From CAVOKN01 sp963696505 (GTDB lineage Bacteria > Pseudomonadota > Gammaproteobacteria > Burkholderiales > Rhodocyclaceae): a stretch of DNA of 64,000 bases. A model generated the notes under the pieces. That model made no database searches and was not told where the DNA came from. It saw nothing but the letters and a program-made list of their open reading frames with translations. Positions 17,521-26,666 of this stretch are shown here, piece by piece (positions within the stretch are counted from its first letter, which is position 1; every line of letters starts with the position of its first letter). The DNA is taken from the NCBI GenBank assembly GCA_963696505.1, contig CAVOKN010000023.1, positions 282,199 through 346,198 on the forward strand, given 5' to 3'. Made by a program: the position numbers and the translations under genes.

Positions 17521-18605
17521 TTTTCCTCGAAACCGCATGCCACACACGCGAACCGCGCTTGCGTCTGCCGGTTGTCCGAGGACACGCGGGCGCAATCCGG
17601 ACAGGTGCGGCTCGTGTTCTGCGGCGCCACCGCTATGAGATGGCCCCCTCGCCAGGCCAGCTTGTAGTCCAGTTGGCGGCGGAACTCGAACCAGCCTTGA
17701 TCGAGGATGGACTTGTTCAGGCCGGACTTGGCCCGAACCTTGCTGCCCGGCTGCTCGGGGGTGCCCGCGGCTGAGCGGGACAGGTTGCGTACCTGCAAGT
17801 CCTCGATACACACCATCGCGTGGTTTTGGCTGATCGTGGTCGTGGTCTTGTGCAGGTAGTCGCGGCGGGCGTTGCCGATACGGGAATGAATGCGCTGGAC
17901 GCGGGCTTTCGCCTTCTTCCAGTTGTTGCTGAACTTCGTCTTGCGGCTCATCGCCCGCTGCGCTTTGCGCAAGGCGGCTTCGTGCCGTTTGAAGCTGTTG
18001 AGGGGAGCGTAGAACGTGCCGTCCGACAGGGTGGCAAAGCGGGCAATCCCCATATCGATGCCGACTGCGCTGCCGCTCGCAAGCGCTTGCTCGACCTCGC
18101 GCTCGGTCTGGATGGACACATACCACTTGCCGCACGACTGACTCACGGTAACGTTCTTCAGCGCACCGAGCGCATCGCGGCTGTTGCGGTAACGCAGCCA
18201 GCCGAGCTTGGGCAGGAAGATGCGGCTGTTGAGCTGATCGAGCTTGATCTGCTTCGGGTCGGGGTAGCGAAAGCTGTCGTGCCGGCCCTTCTTCTTGAAG
18301 CGCGGAAACTCGGCCCGCTTGGCGAAGAAATTGGCGTAGGCGCGCTCCAAATCCTTGAGCGTCTGTTGCAGCGGGTGAGCCGGCGCATCGGCCAGCCATG
18401 CCGTGTCTGCGCCGTTGCGCCACTCGGTGAGCAGCTTGCACAGCGCGGCATAGCCGAGCTTGTTCTCGCCTTGTTCGTAGCGCGCCTTCTGCAACGACAG
18501 CGCCTTGTTGAACACGAACCGGCAGGCGCCGGCGAAGCGGCGCATGTGGCGCTGCTGCGCACCGTCCGGCATCAGTTCGTACTTGAAGGCTTGAAGTCTT
18601 TGCAT
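17385..18605 (-). CDS. tnpB: RNA-guided endonuclease TnpB (IS605 accessory)
   Basis: A 406-residue TnpB with an N-terminal helix-turn-helix (LMPDGAQQRHMRRFAGACRFVFNKAL) and a RuvC-like nuclease whose three acidic residues are visible: Asp in VGIDMGIA, Glu in CIEDLQVRNL and Asp in ENADRVGA. The zinc ribbon CPDC...CVAC sits between the last two. Such proteins cut the empty target site with an element-encoded guide RNA and thereby aid retention. All catalytic residues are present, so it is probably active. It is transcribed toward the maturation protease. Confidence 0.93.
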   Translation of the reverse strand: MQRLQAFKYELMPDGAQQRHMRRFAGACRFVFNKALSLQKARYEQGENKLGYAALCKLLTEWRNGADTAWLADAPAHPLQQTLKDLERAYANFFAKRAEFPRFKKKGRHDSFRYPDPKQIKLDQLNSRIFLPKLGWLRYRNSRDALGALKNVTVSQSCGKWYVSIQTEREVEQALASGSAVGIDMGIARFATLSDGTFYAPLNSFKRHEAALRKAQRAMSRKTKFSNNWKKAKARVQRIHSRIGNARRDYLHKTTTTISQNHAMVCIEDLQVRNLSRSAAGTPEQPGSKVRAKSGLNKSILDQGWFEFRRQLDYKLAWRGGHLIAVAPQNTSRTCPDCARVSSDNRQTQARFACVACGFEENADRVGAINVLRAGHARLACEVSGAARPPAAGTHRSDSGATQCRA

Positions 18606-18628
18606 CGCCCAATCATACTTTTTGGTTT

Positions 18629-19042
18629 ATGCACGATGATAACGATATTCGACATGGACGGCACTGCGTTTTCAAGATGCACGTCCATTTGGTCTTTGTC
18701 GCGAAATATCGACGCAGAGTCTTCGACGGCGACGCCATCGAGCGGCTTCGCGCCGGTTTTGCGAAGCTCTGCGGCGACTTCGCGGCCGATCTGATTGAGA
18801 TGGACGGCGAGGACGATCATGTCCATCTGTTGGTGCAGTACCCGCCCAAGCTCGCCGTCTCGAATCTGGTGAACAGCCTCAAGGGCGTGTCCAGCCGCCT
18901 GCTGCGCAAAGAGCGCCCGGACATCCAGAAACACTACCGGCAGGGCGTACTGTGGTCGCCGTCCTATTTCGCCGCCTCGTGTGGCGGAGCACCGATCAGC
19001 ATCGTGCGCCAGTACATCGAGCAGCAGCACAGGCCACACTGA
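18629..19042 (+). CDS. tnpA: IS200/IS605 TnpA, Y1 HUH transposase
   Basis: A 137-residue single-domain transposase that cuts and rejoins single-stranded DNA at the element ends. The HUH motif is in GEDDHVHLLV and the catalytic tyrosine in SIVRQYIEQQ; KMHVHLVFVAKYRR is the conserved first strand. It is divergent from tnpB with a 24-base gap, the arrangement of IS605. It appears full length and functional. Confidence 0.92.
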   Translation: MHDDNDIRHGRHCVFKMHVHLVFVAKYRRRVFDGDAIERLRAGFAKLCGDFAADLIEMDGEDDHVHLLVQYPPKLAVSNLVNSLKGVSSRLLRKERPDIQKHYRQGVLWSPSYFAASCGGAPISIVRQYIEQQHRPH

Positions 19043-19140
19043 AAACCAACGGCAAGGGCGCCTACGGCCTCCGCGCTATCCTTCCCCGCCCTGAACGGCG
19101 GGGTTTGCCGCGCAACGGGTCATTCGCCTGCCTTTGCCAA

Positions 19141-19173
19141 GAAAAAGCCCCCGCCCGTTGCTTGGGCGGGGGC
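19141..19173 (-). terminator. rho-independent terminator of the hydrogenase operon
   Basis: A 10-bp stem (GCCCCCGCCC at 19147-19156 with its complement at 19164-19173) and 7-base loop, followed on the minus strand by TTTTTC. It lies 25 bases past the stop of the small exported protein, so it would end the hydrogenase transcript before the IS element and the maturation protease. Confidence 0.85.
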
Positions 19174-19198
19174 TCGGCCGGGGGAGACGCCGGCCGTC

Positions 19199-19558
19199 CT
19201 ACTTGAGACAGTTGCCTTTGGGCGGTGAGCCCGCTGCGCACTTGAGCCGCAGGCTGTCGCTACCCGTGGCGGGATTGCGAGTGTACTGTGCCGCCAGCGA
19301 CTCCTGCTGCTCCTTGGTCATGGGCATTTTCGCTGCGGCCTGACTGGCGTCGGTCCAGAACAGGACGATGCAGGGCTGGCCGGCGGCGCAGACGCTCTGT
19401 GCCGCCTGGCGATACACGGCTTCGCCCGCCTGTCCGTCCGTCGTCACGAAGTGGCGTACCCCCTGGCTGGCGAGCACGCGCCAGGCGGCTGCGGCGGGTT
19501 GCATCGCGGTCGCGGCCAGGAGCGCCGCGAGTCCGCCCATCAGTTTTGCATGTTTCAT
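19199..19558 (-). CDS. small exported protein of the hydrogenase locus
   Basis: A 119-residue protein with a signal peptide (residues 1 to about 25, ending AAAA). The mature part has four cysteines (SVCAAGQPC and LKCAAG...NCLK) that could form disulfides. I do not recognise a family. It begins about 80 bases past the stop of the giant heme/PKD protein, and a strong terminator follows it, so it is the last gene of that transcript. A role in the same periplasmic complex is inferred from position only. Confidence 0.75.
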   Translation of the reverse strand: MKHAKLMGGLAALLAATAMQPAAAAWRVLASQGVRHFVTTDGQAGEAVYRQAAQSVCAAGQPCIVLFWTDASQAAAKMPMTKEQQESLAAQYTRNPATGSDSLRLKCAAGSPPKGNCLK

Positions 19559-19640
19559 CAGTATCTCTCCTTCGCTTGGCCCTGCGGCGGGCGGCGTCTT
19601 TGCACCGCACCGCCGGCTGCCGGGCCGTTGTCAGTTCAGC

Positions 19641-22600
19641 TCAGTCGTCCTCGACCACACGCACGGTGATCGTCGCGGGCGTCGGGTCGGCCAGCCCCCT
19701 CGAATCCCTTACCGTCAGGCGCACGGTGTAGGTTCCGTTGCGGCTGAAGCGCACGCGCGGGTTCTGCAGCGTCGAGTTGGTGGCGCCGCCGCCGAAGTCC
19801 CAGCTGTAGGTCAGCGGCGTGTTGCCGTCCGGATCGCTGCCGATGCCCTGGAAGCTGACGGAATGGCCACGTTCGACCGTCACGGCGCGCGTGGGCCGGA
19901 TGATGGTGCCTTCCGGCGCCCGGTTCGCGGCTACCACCGTGACCTGGGTACTGACTGTCGGAGCGGCCAGGCCCCTGCTGTCGGTGACGGTCAGGGTCAC
20001 CGTGCGGGTGCCCGTGGTACCGAAGGTGACCGACGGATTCTGCACCTTGGCGTTCGCCGTCGTGGCGTTGGCGCCGAAAGTCCAGGAATAGGTCATCGCG
20101 TCGCCGTTCGGATCGGTCGCGCTGCCTTGGAACGTAGCGGCCTGGCGCTGCACGATGCTCGCCGGCGCAGTGATCCTGACGTTGGTCGGCGCCTGGTTCT
20201 GCGGTGCCGGCGGCGTCACCGTGATCGTCACCGTCGCCGGCTGCGCTGTTGGCACTGCCGTTGCTGGCGCGATAGGTGAATGTCGCGGTGCCACTGAAGT
20301 CCGGCTGCCGGCGTGTAAGTGAATCCGCCGTTGGTGGCCAGGTTCAGCGTGCCACTGGTCGGGTTGGTCACTACCGCTGCGCTAAGCCCGGTTGTTGGCG
20401 TGTCGTTGCCCAGCACGCCCGGCGCGGCGACGGTGAGCGACGTTCCGCCGACCACCGAGTAGCTGTTGGCGTTGGCGACCGGTCCGGCTGCCGGCGCACC
20501 GACGCAGGTGGCGGGCGCGTTGCTGACCGACTGCTCAGCCATCTGGCCGTTGATCTCGACCCGTACGCGACAAGGCGGAGCCGCGATGCCGTCGCGTTCC
20601 AGTTCCCAAGTACCGGTGCCGGTCGTGGTCGTGGTTCCCACCAGCGCGCCGGTCGCGGCGTTCGTCACCGTCACCGCAGCGCCGGCTTGGGCCTGGTTGC
20701 CCTGGACATCGAGTTCAAGTTCGCCCGAATTCCATGACGCCCGAGGTGATGACGACCGGCTGGGCGAAGAAGCGCGCCAGGCAATCGGTGCCGTTGCACT
20801 CCTTGTCCGCGCTGTCCATGGTGCCGTCGCAGTCGTTGTCGATGCCGTCGCCACAGACTTCACGGGCGCCCGGATTGATCGCGGCGTTGCTGTCGTTGCA
20901 GTCGCGCGGTCCGCAGACTCCGCCCTGGGCGAAGAAGCCGTCGCTATCTGCGTCGGTGCAGGCGGCGGGCGGTGGTGGCGGAGGCGCAGTCACATTGATG
21001 GTGACCGTTGCGTTGTTGGCGCTGTTGGTCGTGCCGTTGGTGACGCGGTAGGTGAAGCTCGCATTGCCGGTGAAGCCCGCCGCCGGCGTGTAGGTGAAGC
21101 TGCCGTTGGCATTCAGGCTCAGCGTACCGCTCGTCGGGTTGGTGACCAGCTGAGCGCTGAGGGTTCCCGTTCCGGCGGGGTTGGTGTCGTTGCCGAGCAC
21201 GCCCGGGGTGGCGACTGTCAGCGTTTGACCCGACTGCACGGTGTAACTGTCGCTGTTGGCGACCGGTGGCTGCGGCGCTGCGCTCACGCTGATGGTGACG
21301 GTGGCGTTGGCGCTCGTCGTCGTGCCGTTGGTGACGCGGTAGACGAAGCTCGCATTGCCGGTGAAGCCCGCCGCCGGCGCGTAGGTGAAGCTGCCGTTGG
21401 CAGTCAGGTTCAGCGTACCGCTTGCCGGGCCGGTGACCAGTTGAGCACTGAGGGTTCCCGTTCCGGCGGGGTTGCTGTCGTTGCCCAGCACACCGGGAGC
21501 GGCGACCGTCAGCGTCTGCCCTGACTGCACCGTGTAGGAGTCGGCGCTGGCGACCGGTGGCTGTGCCGCAGCGGCGACGTTGATCGTGACCGTGGCGTTG
21601 GCGCTGGTGGTCGTGCCGTTGGTGCTGCGGTAGGTGAAGGTCGCGGGGCCGGCGAATCCCGTTGCCGGCGTGTAGGTGAAGCCGCCGTTGGCATTGAGAC
21701 TGAGGGTTCCGCTTGTCGGGCCGGTGACCAGCTGTGCGCTGAGCGTGCCGGTGCCCGCCGGGTTGGTGTCGTTGCCCAGCACGCCCGTAGCGGCGGCGAC
21801 CGTCAGCGTCTGGCCGGATTGCACCGAGTAAGTGTCGTTGGTGGCAACCGGCGGCGTTGGAGCGGCGCTCACGTTGATCGTGACGGTCGCGTTGGCGCTG
21901 GTCGTGGTGCCGTTAGTGGTGCGGTAGGTAAAGCTGACCGGTCCGCTTGCGATCGTCGGCACGTAGGTGAAGCTGCCGTTGGCGTTGAGGGTCAGGGTGC
22001 CGCTGGCCGGGTTGGTGACGAGCTGTGCCGTGAGCGTGCCGGTTCCTGCCGGGTTGGTGTCGTTGCCCAGCACGCCCGGAGCGGCGACCGTCAGGGTCTG
22101 ACCAGACTGCACCGAGTAGGTGTCGGCGTTGGCAACAGGCGGCTGCGGCGCGTTTACGGTGACGGTGACAGAGGCTGCCGACTGATCGACCGCCCCGAGA
22201 CTGTCGGTGACGGTCAGGGTAACGGTGCGAGAGCCGGTTGTGCTGAAGGTGACCGAGGGATTCTGCGCGGTCGATGTCGCCGGCGTGGCGTTGGTGCCGA
22301 AGCTCCAGGCGTAGGTGAAAGGCGTGTTGTTCTCGGGGTCCGAGGCGCTGCCCTGGAAAGTCGCGGCCACGCCCTGGGTCACCGTGGACGGCACAGTGAT
22401 GCTGCCGTTGGGTGCCTGGTTTGCCGGCGGCGCGGCGGTCACCGTCACCGAGCGGGTCGGGCGCGTTGCATGGGTGGCGCCGTTGGGATCGCGCACTTGC
22501 AGCGTAGCCGTGAGGGTCCCGCCGGTTGTGGGCGTGACCGTCACGCTTGTCCCGGTGGCGGTGGTGGGCGGGCCGCTAACGCCGGAAAACGTCCAGCTAT

Positions 22601-23027
22601 AGGTCAGCGCGAAGCCGTCGGGATCGGTGGCGCCGCTGGCGGTGAACGTGACCGGGTTACCGGCTGCTACGGTGGCGTTGGCGGCCGGTGCCGAGATCGT
22701 CAGCGTGCCAGCCGGTGCGGTATTGGTGCAGAACGAGTTAACCGAAGTCGGACAGGACGTCGTCGTGCAACTCCGCGTTGCCGTGCCGAGGGTGTTGAAC
22801 TGGTTGGTGTTGCCGCCGGGATGGCACAGCGCGCAGGAGTTGCCGGAGGCGCGATAGGGCCGGCTTTGCTGCGGCACCGTCGCTTGCCGGCGGTCTTGGC
22901 GGGCGCAGTAGGCATCGAACTCGGACGACCCGACCGTTCCGGTGGCGTGAGCGCTGCCGCTCGGCAGCATCGCCGCAAAGGTCGCCGCCGCCATTGCGAA
23001 TATCGAAGTCAGATATTTGATGTTCAT
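19641..23027 (-). pseudogene. giant secreted monoheme, PKD/cadherin-repeat protein, frameshifted
   Basis: Three overlapping frames together encode one protein of about 1,127 residues. Order: signal peptide (1-28), one heme c motif CALCH (65-69), two PKD/Ig-like domains, four near-identical 97-residue cadherin-like (VCBS/Big_9-type) repeats, an Asp/Cys-rich putative metal-binding segment (CNDSNAAINPGAREVCGDG and flanks, near 20800-20965), another repeat, and two PKD domains. Frame changes near 20735, 20310 and 20245 each look like one extra base. Its ATG is 12 bases after the large-subunit stop with GAGAGGA upstream, so it belongs to the hydrogenase operon. The function is unknown; an electron-transfer or adhesion role is inference. 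Confidence 0.75.
20985..22150 (-). repeat. four tandem ~291-bp coding repeats
   Basis: Within the giant protein gene, four copies of a ~97-codon unit follow each other, each reading VANxDxYxVQSGQTLTVA, then GVLGNDTNPAGTGTL, then NGTTTSANATVTINV or close variants. The DNA copies are also very similar, which suggests recent duplication or gene conversion, and would complicate assembly here. Confidence 0.85.
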
Positions 23028-23038
23028 GGCGATTCCTC

Positions 23039-24802
23039 TCAGCAGACCTTGACGCGCAGGACGTCGCCGCCCTTGCCGTCGATGAGGTGAACTGCGCAGG
23101 CCATGCACGGGTTGAAGCTGTGGATGGTGCGCAGCAACTCCAGTGGTTGTGCGGGCACGGCAAGTGCGTGGCCGACCAGCGAAGCCTCGTAGGCACTGGC
23201 CTTGCCGAGGTGATCGCGGGGCGAAGCGTTCCAGGTGGTGGGAACGACGCACTGGTAGTTGAGGATCTTGCCGCCCAGTCTCCGGAGTCTTCTCGAATGT
23301 CACCCAGTGGCCGAGGGCGCCGCGGGGCGCTTCGGTGTAGCCCACGCCCTTGATCGTTCCGTCGGGCCAGGTCGCCGGGTCGAAGAACTGCGCGTTGTGG
23401 GTGACCAGGTCGCCGGAAGCGATGTTCGCCTTGAACGCGTCGAACCACACCTGCATCTGGTCGGCGATGACCTGGGTGTCGATCGACTGGGCGAGGATGC
23501 GGCCCATGGTCGAGTACATGGCGGACATCGGCAGCTTGAGGTCCGTCAGGGCCTGGTTCACCTTGTCCCGCGTCGAGGCATTGCCTTTGGCATACATCAG
23601 CAGCACCCGGGCGAGCGGTCCCACCTCCATCGCGTTGCCCTTCCAGCGCGGCGTCTTGTCCCAGGAGTAGGGGGCGGCGACGTTGAGATTGGCGAAGGCC
23701 GCCTGCGGTCCGGTGTAGTTGGGCGTGGTTTCGCCGTCGTAGGGGTGCAGGCCGGCGTTCTTGCCGACGGAATAGTCGTACCAGGAGTTGGCGACGAATT
23801 CCTGCACCTGCGAGGGGTCGTTCAGATCCACTGGGTGGATCGCGGAGGAGAGATTGCGCCGAGGATCGCGCCGCGGGGAACGAAGAGGTCGTCCGGGTTG
23901 GCGATGTTCTCGTTCGGGTAGTCGCCGAAAGAGAGGAAGTTGCCGAGGCCTTCGCCGATCTTGAACCAGTCCTTGTAGAAGCGTGCTACGGCCTGGATGT
24001 CGGGGCGCAGCACCTTGGCGACGAAGTTCTTCATGTCGGTGATGCAGGTCTGGACCACGGCCAGCGCGGCCGGATCGACCGCCACGGTCTTCTCGCCCTT
24101 GGCGTTGACGACCGGGGCGTTGCTGATGGTGCAGGGCACGCCGCCGACGACGAAGTTGGGATGCGGGTTGCGGCCGCCGAAGATGCCGTGGATCTTGAGC
24201 ACCTTGCGTTGCCAGTCGAGGGCTTCGAGCCAGTGGGCGAAGAGCATCAGGTTCACTTCGGGCGGCAGCTTGTAGGCGGGGTGGCCCCAGTAGCCGTTGG
24301 CGAACAGGCCGAGCTGGCCGGTGTTCACAAAGCCGATCAGCTTTTGCTTCACGGCTTCGAAGTAGGCCGGCGAGTTGTTCGGCCAGTCGGACTGGCACTT
24401 CTGCAGATTGGACGTGACAGTGGCATCGGCCTTGGTGGCAGAGACGATGTCTATCCAGTCCATCGAGGTGAGCTGGTAGAAGTGGGTCACCTGGTCCTGC
24501 ACCATCTGGGCGCCCATCATCAGGTTGCGGATGTGGCGGGCGTTGGTGGGAATGGTCCAGTTGAGGGCGTTTTCCACCGCGCGGATGGAAGTCAGTGAGT
24601 GCACGACGGTGCACACGCCGCAGATGCGCTGGGTGAAGGCCCAGGCGTCGCGCGGATCGCGTCCCTGGAGGATGATTTCGATGCCGCGCATCATCGTTCC
24701 GCTGCTGGACGCTTTGGTCACGACGTTGCTGGCGTTGGTCTCGGCTTCGATGCGCAGGTGGCCTTCGATGCGCGTGACCGGATCAATTACGACTGTAGCC
24801 AT
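23039..24802 (-). pseudogene. [NiFe]-hydrogenase large subunit, two frameshifts
   Basis: The large catalytic subunit binds the Ni-Fe site. The N-terminal ligand motif RICGVCTVVHS and the C-terminal motif NPCMACAVH are both present; the 15-residue tail after that His, ending RVKVC, is the substrate for the maturation protease. The reading frame changes near 23835 (one base missing) and near 23275 (one extra G in a GGG run). Repaired, it would be about 587 residues, normal for group 1 enzymes. The usual Asp before PC is Asn here. It begins 44 bases after the small-subunit stop. Confidence 0.85.
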
Positions 24803-24845
24803 CTCTTATCTCCAATGTCGATGCGAATTCGTGGTGTGCGGGCGT

Positions 24846-25869
24846 TCAGACCGGCGTGTAGAAGCCGCCGTTGAACGTGCCGTCGCCGTTCGAGGTCCTG
24901 TCCCAGAAGGCCGGCTCGGAGCAGCCGAGGCAGCCGTGGCCCGAGAGCATCGGGAAGCTCTGGCCGTCGTTCCACTTCACCGTGCTGCAGGCGTTGAAGG
25001 TCGAGGGACCTCGGCAGCCGAGCATGTATAGACACCAGCCCTGGCGGGCGCCGGCGTCGTCGTGGGTCTGCGCCATGCGGCCTGCCAGGTAATGTTCCAG
25101 GCGCGGGCAGGTGTCGTGTACCGTCTTGCCGTAGAAGAACTTGGGCCGCTTGAACTGGTCGAGATCCAGCAGACGCGCGTCTCCGGCAAGGTACATGGCG
25201 ATGGCGCCGGTGATGACTTCCGGAACCGGCGGGCAACCCGAGAGGTTGACAAGAGTCTTTTTCGCGATCAGTCCGGCATCCATCAGATCACCGACTCCCA
25301 TCGCCTTCGAGGGGTTCGGATAGGCTGCGGCCAGGCCGCCATAGGTCGCGCAGGTGCCCAGCGCAATCACCACCGCAGCACCGTTGATTGCCTCGCTGAG
25401 GGTTTGCAGGGCGGAATGTCCGGCGACGGTCATCCACCACTGCTTTGTCGCCGGTGGGAACCGAGCCATCGACGATCAGCACGTAGTTGCCGAAGTTCCG
25501 CAACATCTCTGCCCGGCGAGCGTCCTCCGCCTGCTTGCCGGCGGCGACCTGGAGACTTTCGTGGTAGTCGAGAGAGATCACGTCGAGGATCAGACTCTCG
25601 ACCGAACCGCTGGATACGGCGGGCGTTCCGAGCGTCGTCAGCGAACGGTTGCCCGAGCGCAGTAGCGACTCGGAGCAGCCGGTGCATTGCTGAAACGACA
25701 ACCAGATTACGGAGGGCCGTCGGGCATTGCCTACGGCTTGGGCAAAGGCACGTGCCGCTTCGCCCGACAGGGCGAGCGACGAAGCGGTGACGGCGCAGAA
25801 CTTGAGGAATCTGCGGCGCGAAATGCCCTGCGCTCGCAGCGCTTCCAACACGGTCGGATGGTCTTTCAT
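24846..25869 (-). pseudogene. [NiFe]-hydrogenase small subunit, one frameshift
   Basis: The Fe-S subunit carries electrons from the Ni-Fe site. A Tat signal (SRRRFLKF) at the N-terminus shows periplasmic export. Cluster ligands are visible: CTGCSE, GTCATYGG, GCPP, the HDTCPR His/Cys, GWCLYMLGCRGP, and CLGCSEPAFWD. A single extra A in an AAA run near 25440 breaks the frame (GDKAVVDD instead of GDKQWWMTVAGH). The start at 25869 has GGGAGA upstream; an ORF extension to 25974 is unlikely. It is the first gene of the operon. Confidence 0.85.
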
Positions 25870-26666
25870 GGCGTCTCCCAGAGCTAGAAAGGAAGTGGTT
25901 GAAGGGGATTTCGGAATGTCTCGGGTTGCGTCAGCGTTTGCGTTGTTCGGCACTGTCGCGATTTCTGGGCGCAAGAGAACCCGTCCGTGCGTTTGGGCAC
26001 GTCTTAGGCGCAGGTCGGCAGGAGGCGGCGCAAAGCCGCGGGCGGTCGACGAGACCTGGGATGCCGGGAAGTGAAGGGGCTGGGGCCGGAGCTAGGTCCG
26101 GGCCAGCGGATTCAGGACCGTTAGCGGGCGGTGTTCGTGTGAGCCGCGATCATCTGGACAGCGTTCCTCCCAAAAAAATAGCCTTCCGACTTCGGCCCGG
26201 CGCTCGCGGAAGATATGTTCTTGTCCGCGACCTGTTCGCTCTGCTTGCGCCTGGGCTGCTGCACAGCTTCGTGTAGTTGTCTGTTCTGGCTGTTTTTCTG
26301 GGGACCAGCGATCTGTCCCGGAACCGGCGGTGGGGGCACCGACTGACCTCGGTTCGAGAACTTGCCAACGGTATTTTCTGGGGGCCGTGACAAATTTCAC
26401 GCGCACCATAGCAAACCCGCTGCGGTGCGTCAATCGGAAATGTAGGGGAAAGACCGACAAAACAAGTAGATAGTTAGGTAGAAAGCCTAAACGCATAATC
26501 CGTCATTTCGCTGACAACCAAGACTGGTGCGGTGCAGCAGGCGATAAGCCGGGTCGGGTGAGTGCCCTAATACTGACAACAAGACAAGACAAAAAAACTT
26601 CCCTTGCACTGGTATGAGGCCGCATTCCGTGCCGTACGCAGCAGGCGGAACTCCTGCCGGGAGGCT
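25870..26666. other. regulatory gap upstream of the hydrogenase genes
   Basis: About 800 bases without a convincing gene separate the small subunit from the HAMP/receiver-like gene. Base composition is less GC-rich than the surroundings, especially at 26380-26620. The only distinct motif I can support is the CRP/FNR-like dyad at 26387-26400. Short frames on both strands lack any recognisable protein sequence. I see no clear -24/-12 sigma-54 promoter. Confidence 0.5.
26386..26401. promoter_or_regulatory. CRP/FNR-type binding site candidate
   Basis: GTGACAAATTTCAC is a perfect GTGA-N6-TCAC dyad at 26387-26400, the half-site arrangement used by CRP-like regulators. It lies about 520 bases upstream of the hydrogenase small subunit, in an AT-richer gap. 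Which promoter it serves is unknown. Confidence 0.4.

Larger units (their letters stand above)
17343..19110. mobile_element. IS200/IS605-family element, IS605 type (divergent tnpA and tnpB)
   Basis: The element has a plus-strand Y1 transposase and a minus-strand TnpB. Both ends carry the same signal in the same orientation: ATCCTTC followed by a short GC hairpin, at 17347-17369 (CCGGCC stem, TGAA loop) and at 19078-19103 (CCCCGCC stem). Direct rather than inverted end hairpins are the hallmark of this family. The left boundary is likely next to TTGAC at 17342-17346; the right boundary is only approximate. Both proteins appear intact. Confidence 0.85.

Noticed and set aside
20466..23090. Plus-strand open frames opposite the giant PKD protein, rich in Gly/Arg/Val repeats
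   Set aside because: Periodic only because the opposite strand carries tandem coding repeats.
26092..26496. Short minus-strand frames upstream of the hydrogenase genes
   Set aside because: No family resemblance, overlapping alternatives in all frames, and AT-richer composition consistent with a regulatory gap.
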